From: Desulfobacteraceae bacterium UBA5623 | Lineage (GTDB): Bacteria; Desulfobacterota; DSM-4660; Desulfatiglandales; Desulfatiglandaceae | Direction of reading: 5' to 3' | Length of the DNA stretch: 19,960 nucleotides | Assembly: GCA_002424495.1 (NCBI GenBank) | Contig: DIKH01000076.1 | Location: 1-19,960 of the forward strand | Part shown: piece by piece, positions 1 to 5,705 of the stretch | Layout of the letters: every line of letters starts with the position of its first letter | Position numbering within the stretch: the first letter of the stretch is position 1 | Made by a program: the position numbers and the translations under genes | Notes under the pieces: model-generated | The model's input: the letters and a program-made list of their open reading frames with translations, nothing else | The model's database searches: none | Told to the model about the DNA's origin: nothing

Positions 1-17
1 AATCCAATCCTTTTCAT
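1..17 (-). CDS. Start of a gene that leaves the window (partial)
   Basis: An ATG reading leftwards from position 17 is preceded by a strong ribosome binding site (AAGGAGGGAG, 3 nt from the ATG). Only five full codons (M-K-R-I-G) lie in the window, so no product can be named. It is probably the next gene of the same minus-strand direction as the UbiD gene, separated from it by about 300 bp of repeat and decayed sequence. The call rests only on the RBS-ATG pair. Confidence 0.5.
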
Positions 18-74
18 GCTCTCCCTCCTTTAATCGTTTGGTTATGTCAACCCGGCAACTAAATAGGCAAATGT

Positions 75-138
75 CGTCATGCCGGACTTGATCCTGCATC
101 CAGTTTTTTCCTAGATTCCGGCCTTCGCCGGAATGACG
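75..138. repeat. Intergenic palindromic repeat ('FRRRPESR' type)
   Basis: The outer arms CGTCATGCCGG (75-85) and CCGGAATGACG (128-138) are inverted copies with one mismatch. An inner perfect 7-bp stem TTCCGGC/GCCGGAA (116-122/127-133) has a CTTC loop. When translated on the minus strand the unit reads FRRRPESR...LDAGSSPA, a string well known from mis-annotated intergenic repeats in many proteobacteria and other Gram-negatives. It is a dispersed non-coding repeat, probably a small non-autonomous mobile element or REP-like unit. Only one copy is evident here, and the apparent 62-codon frame across it is not a gene. Confidence 0.75.
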
Positions 139-200
139 GAAGTAGCGTATTTAATCGCCGGAGTAATAAGAAAGGATTATCACTTCCGGCCGTCATGGAT

Positions 201-290
201 TCAGATTGTGTATGATAAACCATCAAACCGGTAATCCTCCCAGCCGGCAGGCCCACCGCCGACAATGATCACGAAATATACCCAACGGAG
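201..290 (-). pseudogene. Decayed flavoprotein N-terminus (dinucleotide-binding motif only)
   Basis: Read on the minus strand, the frame through 272-243 gives VIIVGGGPAG, a textbook beta-alpha-beta FAD/NAD(P)-binding motif (GxGxxG). The following residues (WEDYRFDGLS) do not resemble any flavoprotein continuation, and the frame stops at 201. There is no RBS-ATG pair in front of it. The best reading is the 5' stump of another FAD-dependent oxidoreductase gene, cut off close to the 75-138 repeat, directly downstream of the UbiD gene. A ten-residue match could be chance, but it is an exact canonical motif in a cluster full of flavoprotein genes. Confidence 0.4.
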
Positions 291-314
291 AACACCTGCA
301 AACAGAATTCATAA

Positions 315-1796
315 CTACACTGCATTAAAACCATAGCTCAACCATTTACTTAAGATTTTTTCCTGGACTTCCACCGGAAATATTGACTTAAAGGCTGCCT
401 TCGGCGGGATTGCAATTTCCGGAGACCAATCCAATGACCACGTTGCATCATATAGCGCGCTAGGCGCAGTCATCTTTTGTCTTTCATCCAGATCGGCCCA
501 AGGGGCCAAGGGAAGACCGGGGCGCCCCCTTCGCACGAATATATCCCGCTCTGGGTGAACTCTGCTGGCCCACGTATGAAGAAGTTCGGGTATATTAAAT
601 ATATCAACATCATCATTTACAACCAGGATGTGCTGGCTCATTGATACCATTTTGAACTCGCCATCAAGCACATTGGCTATAGTATGGGCAATTCCACGGT
701 AAGGCGTTTTGGTTGAAACTACCGTTAAAACTCCGCTGGCCTCAGGAGGCAAATTGACATCTACTACAGGAAGGCCGGCGTTAATTAGAGATCTTTTATA
801 CATGCTTCCAAGTCCCACCGACCAGACAATATCCCCCTCATCCACTGGAACACCCATGCAGGACATGGTAAGAATGGGGTCATTGCGGTAAGTTATGCAT
901 TTTACGGCATATACAGGGCGCTTATCTCTCGGCGAGGCTCTATAGCCCGTAAACTCGCCAAAGGGACCTTCATAAGCTCTCACACGAGGGGGAACAACAC
1001 CTTCAATTACGATCTCGGCGTCAGCCGGCACCATCAGGTCATTGGTTTCGCATTTTACCATTCGTACAGCCTTACCTCTTGCTCCCCCTACAGCGTCCAC
1101 CTCAGAAAGTCCCCTTGGCAAGGGAGCAGCGGAAAAGAATAAACTAAGTGGATCAGCACCAATAACGATAGCAAAAGGCATAGGTTTGTCGGCAGCTTCA
1201 TATTCGTAGTAAATATCAGGCCCGTGCTGAGAATGGATAAAAAGTCCTCCCAGAGTGCGTTTATCATGAATCATGGCCCGATACATACCCCAATTTGTCC
1301 AATCGCTGTCCAGTCTCTTGCTTACTAGAAAGTGCAAGGTGCACATATACCTGCCCCCATCGCCTTCATGGACCATTGGGGCAGGGAATTTATATAAATT
1401 TACCTCATCTCCGAATAGTTTGTTTTCCTTGCACGAACCGTTCTTGACAACAACTGGTTTTATGGGGTGGTCAACCGCATCAATGAAGGCTTTCTGAAGG
1501 TCCTGTAAGGTCCTGTGATCGGAATCTTCCAAACCAAAAGCCAATGACACCCTCTTGGGATTATAGTGCGTTCCTACAGCCAAACGAAAACCTTTTGGAT
1601 AACCTTTAACATTTTCAAACACTGCGGCAGGCTGACCGCCTTTCTTCACACTGCGTCCCTGTGTGAGCTCCGCAAGCCGCCGGGCAATTGCGCCTGCCTC
1701 CAAGTTCCAATCAACCTCCTCTTGAACCCGAATCAATTCTCCTTCTTTTTCCAGATCATCAATAAAGCTCCTCATATCGTCGTACGGAAATCCCAT
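315..1796 (-). CDS. UbiD-family prFMN-dependent (de)carboxylase, copy 1
   Basis: A 493-residue UbiD-family protein, a normal length for the family. These enzymes use prenylated FMN to remove or add CO2 on aromatic or alpha,beta-unsaturated acids. The residues known from fungal Fdc1 can be placed by eye: the metal/prFMN ligands N168 (in TNWGMYR), H191 and E232 (LSEVDAVGG), and the catalytic Arg-Glu-Glu set R173, E276 and E281 (YEGPFGEFTGY). All are present, so it should be active if prFMN is supplied. The start is set by AGGAGG 7 nt upstream. It is the last intact gene of the minus-strand operon, 50 bp after a small family A gene. It matches the second UbiD of the window along its length but carries an extra segment near residues 44-56. 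Its substrate (and direction, carboxylation or decarboxylation) cannot be told from sequence. No UbiX is in the window. Confidence 0.93.
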   Translation of the reverse strand: MGFPYDDMRSFIDDLEKEGELIRVQEEVDWNLEAGAIARRLAELTQGRSVKKGGQPAAVFENVKGYPKGFRLAVGTHYNPKRVSLAFGLEDSDHRTLQDLQKAFIDAVDHPIKPVVVKNGSCKENKLFGDEVNLYKFPAPMVHEGDGGRYMCTLHFLVSKRLDSDWTNWGMYRAMIHDKRTLGGLFIHSQHGPDIYYEYEAADKPMPFAIVIGADPLSLFFSAAPLPRGLSEVDAVGGARGKAVRMVKCETNDLMVPADAEIVIEGVVPPRVRAYEGPFGEFTGYRASPRDKRPVYAVKCITYRNDPILTMSCMGVPVDEGDIVWSVGLGSMYKRSLINAGLPVVDVNLPPEASGVLTVVSTKTPYRGIAHTIANVLDGEFKMVSMSQHILVVNDDVDIFNIPELLHTWASRVHPERDIFVRRGRPGLPLAPWADLDERQKMTAPSALYDATWSLDWSPEIAIPPKAAFKSIFPVEVQEKILSKWLSYGFNAV

Positions 1797-1846
1797 CTTT
1801 ACTCCTCCTTATCTAAATTTATTAGCCTGAAAAAAGTTATTCAATT

Positions 1847-2110
1847 TCATAAGTATTCCTTTACATTGATTTCGCCCAGTGAGCCGTAAGTTTCCAATAT
1901 CCTTATTGCCCAGGGTTCGGGATGTTTATATCCCCGTTGCCACCTAATCCGCAGGATATCACTGCCCGGCAACTTTTCGGGCGAACTGGAAAGAATTGCT
2001 TTTACTGTTCTTGTTTCATAATTCGCCGTATCTCTCACATTTACAACCTGTTCTTCACCATCCTTTAACTCGTCCAAATTCGAAATAATAAATAACTCAT
2101 ATTCTGCCAT
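1847..2110 (-). CDS. Small conserved protein, family A copy 1 (87 aa)
   Basis: An 87-residue soluble acidic protein of unrecognised family. It is clearly related to the 83-residue product at 2789-3040: both share the core V-K/R-A-I-(L/V)-S-x-SPEKLP, followed by a W/Y-rich stretch and PW-x-I-x-ILE near the C-terminus. This shared protein sequence, an own RBS (GGAGA) and tight operon spacing (50 bp before UbiD) show it is a real gene. No membrane segment or metal motif is seen. Position next to UbiD and a size near 10 kDa recall the small accessory subunits of some multi-subunit UbiD carboxylases (for example phenylphosphate carboxylase). That link is only an analogy of size and place. The IS200-type element lies about 30 bp upstream of its start, so its expression may depend on read-through of the element. 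Confidence 0.8.
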   Translation of the reverse strand: MAEYELFIISNLDELKDGEEQVVNVRDTANYETRTVKAILSSSPEKLPGSDILRIRWQRGYKHPEPWAIRILETYGSLGEINVKEYL

Positions 2111-2151
2111 TGCCTATCTCTCCTTTAATTACTTTAATAATCATGGGTAAA

Positions 2152-2170
2152 CCCCCGGCTTTGCCGGGGG
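2152..2170. repeat. Left-end subterminal hairpin of the IS element
   Basis: Perfect 8-bp stem CCCCCGGC/GCCGGGGG with a TTT loop. In IS200/IS605 elements such hairpins are what TnpA recognises on single-stranded DNA. The same CCGGC-TTT-GCCGG core occurs in the right-end hairpin. Confidence 0.75.
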
Positions 2171-2202
2171 ACTCACAAAGTTTGACATATGCGGGAATAT
2201 AA

Positions 2203-2254
2203 GAAAACCTCCAGAATCGGTGAACCGCTCAAAGTTAACCGACAGGAGGTTTTC
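2203..2254 (+). promoter_or_regulatory. Long hairpin that hides the tnpA ribosome binding site
   Basis: GAAAACCTCC (2203-2212) is the exact reverse complement of GGAGGTTTTC (2245-2254). The latter contains the tnpA Shine-Dalgarno sequence and ends one base before the ATG at 2256. An inner stem TCGGT...ACCGA (2217-2221/2238-2242) continues with AAC/GTT after one mismatch, leaving a short loop. The RNA would pair its RBS in the closed form. This matches the known translational self-repression of IS200 transposase genes. Confidence 0.7.
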
Positions 2255-2255
2255 A

Positions 2256-2687
2256 ATGGAACTACACCAAAGTTTAAGCCACACGAAATGGGATTGCAAG
2301 TACCACATAGTATGGATACCTAAATATCGAAGGAAAGTATTATATGGAGAGTCGCGAAGATACTTGGGAGATGTTTTGCGATATCTGGCCCGACAAAAAG
2401 AAGGCAGGGTGTTGGAAGGGCATCTCATGCCAGACCACGTGCAAATGCTCTTATCAATACCGCCCAAATATGAGGTAGCCCAAGTCGTCGGTTTTGTGAA
2501 AGGGAAAAGCGCAATATATGTAGTCAGGAATTTTGGGAACCGCGGAAAGAATTTTACAGGAGAGAAATTTTGGGCGCGGGGGTGCTTTATGTCGACATGC
2601 GGTAAAGATGATGAAGAAGTAAAAGAGTACATAAAGCACCAAGAGCAAGAAGATAAAAGACTCGATCAGTTGAAACTGTTCGAATAA
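2256..2687 (+). CDS. tnpA: IS200-type Y1 transposase TnpA with H-V-Q instead of HUH
   Basis: A 143-residue transposase of the IS200/IS605 Y1 family, normal length. It should cut and rejoin single-stranded DNA through a 5'-phosphotyrosine. Family signatures seen are CKYHIVW..PKYRR (15-26), the metal-binding segment LMPDHVQMLLSIPPKY (57-72), FWARGCF (105-111) and the catalytic tyrosine Y125 in EEVKEYIKHQE. The HUH motif reads H61-V-Q63: the second histidine is glutamine (codon CAA). HUQ variants exist in some viral Rep proteins, but IS200 TnpA normally has HUH, so activity is uncertain. The start at 2256 is chosen over an upstream in-frame ATG at 2220 because it has an AGGAGG RBS and matches the family N-terminus. 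Confidence 0.9.
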   Translation: MELHQSLSHTKWDCKYHIVWIPKYRRKVLYGESRRYLGDVLRYLARQKEGRVLEGHLMPDHVQMLLSIPPKYEVAQVVGFVKGKSAIYVVRNFGNRGKNFTGEKFWARGCFMSTCGKDDEEVKEYIKHQEQEDKRLDQLKLFE

Positions 2688-2702
2688 GCCACCTTGGGTG
2701 GC
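2688..2702 (+). terminator. Hairpin directly after tnpA
   Basis: GCCACC-TTG-GGTGGC forms a perfect 6-bp GC-rich stem beginning on the base after the tnpA stop codon. The downstream stretch has only a short T run (TCATGGTTTT), so termination strength is uncertain. It could also serve as a barrier against read-through in either direction. Confidence 0.4.
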
Positions 2703-2745
2703 TCATGGTTTTAAAATCCGCTTTGAGCGGTTCATAATTTCAAGA

Positions 2746-2762
2746 CTCCGGCTTTGCCGGAG
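2746..2762. repeat. Right-end subterminal hairpin of the IS element
   Basis: Perfect 7-bp stem CTCCGGC/GCCGGAG with a TTT loop, sharing core and loop with the left-end hairpin. A second small stem CCGCT-TTG-AGCGG lies just inside it at 2718-2730. Confidence 0.7.
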
Positions 2763-2788
2763 GTATGTGACTAATTAGTAGCGTTCCC

Positions 2789-3040
2789 CTATACATGGTC
2801 ATAAGGTGCTGCTAATCTTTCCAATATGTCAATTCGCCAGGGATCTGATTCTCGTTTACCCTTATAGTCCTGCATCCAGAGAAGTTTTCCTTCTGGAAGC
2901 TTTTCCGGTGACTTTGAAACGATAGCCCTGACGTAAACATGCTCGTAGTTCTCGTCAAATATTTCCAGATCAAAAGGCTGCAAGCGCTCAATATCACTTT
3001 CATGACCTTGGATTGCTTCAAAACTTGTCTCCCACTCCAT
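2789..3040 (-). CDS. Small conserved protein, family A copy 2 (83 aa)
   Basis: An 83-residue soluble protein of unrecognised family, paralogous to the 87-residue product at 1847-2110. Shared features are DxNYExxxVxAI, the string SPEKLP, and a C-terminal PWxIxILE segment. An in-frame ATG at 3049 is rejected because GGAG abuts it directly. The ATG at 3040 has AAGGAG at 9 nt spacing and gives the same length as the paralog. It follows the type II flavoprotein gene's start at a distance of 44 bp upstream in sequence terms: in transcription order it comes 44 bp after that gene ends. The two family A genes were probably adjacent before the IS arrived. No catalytic motif is seen; a small subunit or assembly factor for the neighbouring enzymes is possible but unproven. 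Confidence 0.8.
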   Translation of the reverse strand: MEWETSFEAIQGHESDIERLQPFDLEIFDENYEHVYVRAIVSKSPEKLPEGKLLWMQDYKGKRESDPWRIDILERLAAPYDHV

Positions 3041-3084
3041 ACTTTTCATCTCCTTTTCTGCCGTCTCATTATCATTTATACCAA

Positions 3085-4740
3085 TTAAAACAGCCTCCCT
3101 TCCCAGGTCTTTTTTAAGCCCAGGTCTTCAGCCATAACTTTATAACAGTTGTAGCCTTGACAGCTCATAGCGCCGCCAAAAGGATGCCAGGCAGTTCCAG
3201 TGCAATAAAGTCCTTCAATACCAGGTATCTTGTGTCCGGCTATTTCCGGGATAGGGCGGAATTTTCCAATCTGTGAGGGCGTATTGTCTATTACAGCCCA
3301 ATTGCCTCCCGGTCGGTAATTTCTTGCTAAGTTAGATGTATACATCGGCGTCACGGGTACATAGCCGGAGACAATATCCCAACTGACATTTGTAGTAAAC
3401 TTGCTCGTCAGCTCGATGACATCTTCGGCATGCCTTTTTTCTCTTTCCTTCCATTCATCATCCGAAAGTTTATAGGCAGGAAGAACAAACTGTTCAGTCA
3501 GGATCTTGAATCCCACATCAGGAGGAGCCATGCACTGGTCATAATCATAATAATCATTTCTCCCCATATATGACATCAGCAGATTCTTTTCCGTAGGCCA
3601 TATGCCGGCCCTCCTTTCAGCGCTTTCTTTTATAAATGCATTCACGTCGAAGTGGGAAACGCCGCCAAAATTTACCAAACCAGCATACCTGATATCCGGT
3701 GCGAACTCCTCGCATTTCCACTTTGGCCTTTCAGTGAAGGCCCAACTGTACCAGGCTATGGCTATCCAGTCCCTGGACAGGTGCTTTATTTTTCTCACAA
3801 TGGTCGAATCAATTTTTTCCGGCCCAATCAGCTCAAAAACAAGCTGGTGTGGATCAACGTTTGTTACTACTGCTACCTTTGCGTCCACCTCTTTCCCGTC
3901 GGCTAGTTTGATACCCTTTGCCTTTCCGTTCTCAATCAGGATTTTATCTACTTTATTATTGGTCCAGGCAGTACCACCATTTTCATATATTACTCTATAG
4001 GCGGCATGAGTCAAAGAATGGGTTCCGCCTAAGGTATATATCTGATACGGCACGCTTGTTAACATCATCAACAAAGCATTCCAACCTGCTCCAGGCTCGT
4101 CGGCTGCAATACCCCAGCCTTGCATCATCCTAAATAATCCAACCTGCATTTGGACACTTTCAAACAGGGAGGTAAAGAGTTGAACAGGGTTCATTAGAAA
4201 CCAGTGGGGATTGATACCTGCCTCCGGGTTTCTTACAAGTCTATCCATAGCGTCAAATTCATCAAATTTTGCCGCAGGATTAAAACACCATTCTTCAAAT
4301 GCAGGAATCCAGTATTTCAAACTGGCATTCCATAACGAGAGGTATACTTCCGCGTCTTTTTTGGAAAAGCGGCTTATCAATTCAGCGGTTCTCTCCTGCA
4401 GCGGATCCATCTCAGGAAATGCCGAATACTGGAGAAAACATGTGTCATCATGAAAAATTGTTGCAACTGTAACTGGCGTCGGGGCATACCTTGCTCCATA
4501 ATCCTTGAATTCGGGGAAATCCCAATACAGAGGAGTCATATAAAAGCCATAATGGAAGTTTGAACACGTATTACCGACAAAACCAGGTGCAGGTTCTTCA
4601 GAGGACCAGCCTGACCCCAGTTCATGCCTTTCTTCAAACATTCCGACACTAAGCCCGGCGTATTTGGTTAAATACATTGCAGTCACTAAAGCCTTATTAC
4701 CACCACCGACAATTACTATATCGTAGCTTTTATCAGCCAT
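3085..4740 (-). CDS. Phytoene-dehydrogenase-like FAD oxidoreductase, type II, copy 1
   Basis: A 551-residue flavoprotein of the CrtI/phytoene desaturase-like superfamily (NAD(P)/FAD-dependent amine-oxidase fold). The N-terminal FAD motif is at residues 7-17, followed by FEERHELGSGW. The C-terminal FAD-closing region is IEGLYCTGTAWHPFGGAMSCQGYNCYKVMAEDL. The family performs desaturation, isomerisation or saturation of hydrophobic molecules. The glycine motif reads GGGNKA, with alanine for the third glycine. It is a clear paralog of the product at 12714-14351 (shared KxxKHLSRxxIxIxWYSWA and PSQxGxxRPIPE segments) and more distant from the type I proteins. The start has an AGGAG RBS. It sits after the SDR gene with an unusually long, dyad-rich 163-bp spacer. 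Substrate unknown. Confidence 0.88.
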   Translation of the reverse strand: MADKSYDIVIVGGGNKALVTAMYLTKYAGLSVGMFEERHELGSGWSSEEPAPGFVGNTCSNFHYGFYMTPLYWDFPEFKDYGARYAPTPVTVATIFHDDTCFLQYSAFPEMDPLQERTAELISRFSKKDAEVYLSLWNASLKYWIPAFEEWCFNPAAKFDEFDAMDRLVRNPEAGINPHWFLMNPVQLFTSLFESVQMQVGLFRMMQGWGIAADEPGAGWNALLMMLTSVPYQIYTLGGTHSLTHAAYRVIYENGGTAWTNNKVDKILIENGKAKGIKLADGKEVDAKVAVVTNVDPHQLVFELIGPEKIDSTIVRKIKHLSRDWIAIAWYSWAFTERPKWKCEEFAPDIRYAGLVNFGGVSHFDVNAFIKESAERRAGIWPTEKNLLMSYMGRNDYYDYDQCMAPPDVGFKILTEQFVLPAYKLSDDEWKEREKRHAEDVIELTSKFTTNVSWDIVSGYVPVTPMYTSNLARNYRPGGNWAVIDNTPSQIGKFRPIPEIAGHKIPGIEGLYCTGTAWHPFGGAMSCQGYNCYKVMAEDLGLKKTWEGRLF

Positions 4741-4759
4741 AATATACTCCTGGTATAAT

Positions 4760-4776
4760 GATCACGATATGTGATC
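4760..4776. promoter_or_regulatory. Dyad GATCAC-N5-GTGATC before the type II flavoprotein gene
   Basis: A perfect 6-bp inverted repeat (GATCAC/GTGATC, 5-nt centre) lies about 20 bp upstream of the start codon at 4740. It could be a regulator-binding site or an mRNA hairpin near the RBS. It is one of three dyads in the spacer 4741-4903, the others being at 4820-4837 and 4856-4882. Confidence 0.4.
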
Positions 4777-4819
4777 TAGGTTTAAAATTAATAGTTGTTG
4801 ACTTTTCCTCTTTATGGTC

Positions 4820-4882
4820 ATGGTCACTCAGGACCATTTATCTCCCAGCTATATAGAGTTAAATCACTTTTTCTCTTAACTC
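4820..4882. repeat. Two further hairpins in the SDR/type II spacer
   Basis: ATGGTC-ACTCAG-GACCAT (4820-4837) and GAGTTAA-N13-TTAACTC (4856-4862/4876-4882) are perfect inverted repeats. Neither is followed by a T-run on the minus strand, so neither is a classic terminator. They may set mRNA processing or differential expression between the SDR and the downstream genes. Confidence 0.4.
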
Positions 4883-4903
4883 ATTATAGAACGTCTTTCT
4901 GTT

Positions 4904-5665
4904 CTAATGCATAGCGCAACCGCCATCAACGTTGATCATTTGCCCCGTGATAAAATCAGAGGCATCGGATGCCAGAAAGACTGCGGCGCCTACCAAATCA
5001 GTCGGCTCCGTATTTCTCCCCAGGGCTGTTTGCTGGGCCATCATTTCATCCAAGCCCGGGGGCCGGCCAGGCAACGTTTTACTTGCTTCGGTCATAGTGA
5101 AACCGGGCGAAATAGAATTAACGCAAACACCATACTCCCCCAGCTCCCTGGAAAGCGCTCTTGTCATGCCCACAACCGCCGCCTTCGTCGTTACATAATG
5201 CAGAAGCATCGGAATCCCCATCAACCATGTCCCTGAAGATATGTTAATGATTTTTCCTTTTCCGTTTTGCTTCATATACGGAGCTGCCGCTTTTATGCAC
5301 AACCACATCCCTTTAACATTTACATTAAACATTCTTTCCCATTCCTCTTCTGAAATGGTGTCAAAAGGCTTCATTGCCACTCCATAGTATATCGCTGCAT
5401 TATTAACGAGTACGTCTATCTTCCCGAATTTCTCTACCGTCTTTTCTGCCATCATAAAGACTTCATCACTTTTGGAAACATCTACTTTAACCGCCAGGGC
5501 CTCCCCGCCCATGTCAATTAATGTCTTTTCCACTTCCTTGGCGTTATCAATATTGATATCGGCGATGACGACTTTTGCGCCTTCTTTGCAAAATGTCACA
5601 GCATATTCTTTTCCAAGCCCCTGGCCTCCGCCGGTAATTATTGCCACCTTGTCTTTTAGTCTCAT
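4904..5665 (-). CDS. SDR-family NAD-dependent dehydrogenase/reductase
   Basis: A 253-residue classical short-chain dehydrogenase, standard length. Visible motifs are the cofactor loop TGGGQGLG (11-18), D36 after the second strand (favours NAD(H) over NADP(H)), NNAA (88-91), the catalytic Ser at 143/144 and Y157-x3-K161, and the C-terminal DGG. It should interconvert a hydroxyl and a keto group, probably on a ring or acyl intermediate of the pathway. The RBS (GGGGAG) precedes the ATG by 8 nt. It lies 40 bp after the type I flavoprotein gene in the minus-strand operon. The plus-strand cassette has no SDR counterpart, so this protein may serve both. It could equally be annotated as 3-oxoacyl-ACP reductase-like; the operon argues for a catabolic role. 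Confidence 0.92.
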   Translation of the reverse strand: MRLKDKVAIITGGGQGLGKEYAVTFCKEGAKVVIADINIDNAKEVEKTLIDMGGEALAVKVDVSKSDEVFMMAEKTVEKFGKIDVLVNNAAIYYGVAMKPFDTISEEEWERMFNVNVKGMWLCIKAAAPYMKQNGKGKIINISSGTWLMGIPMLLHYVTTKAAVVGMTRALSRELGEYGVCVNSISPGFTMTEASKTLPGRPPGLDEMMAQQTALGRNTEPTDLVGAAVFLASDASDFITGQMINVDGGCAMH

Positions 5666-5705
5666 GATTTTTTCTCCCCGAATTTCATTGCTGATCCGTC
5701 AGCGT

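Larger units (their letters stand above)
2140..2780 (+). mobile_element. IS200/IS605-group insertion sequence (tnpA only)
   Basis: A single Y1-transposase gene is bracketed by subterminal hairpins, as expected for this single-strand transposing group. The left one is CCCCCGGC-TTT-GCCGGGGG (2152-2170) and the right one CTCCGGC-TTT-GCCGGAG (2746-2762). The two share the same core and loop. No tnpB accessory gene is present and no terminal inverted repeats or target duplication are expected. The element sits between two paralogous small genes without breaking either and is oriented against the surrounding operon. Exact ends cannot be fixed without the empty site; the limits given are within about 10-15 bp. 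Confidence 0.8.

Noticed and set aside
77..265. 62-codon minus-strand open frame with FRRRPESR-type C-terminus
   Set aside because: The sequence is the translation of a well-known intergenic repeat and the frame has no RBS; it crosses the decayed flavoprotein stump in another frame.
2141..2632. 163-codon minus-strand open frame
   Set aside because: It is the antisense of the transposase gene and the left-end hairpin; the plus-strand product matches the Y1 transposase family throughout.
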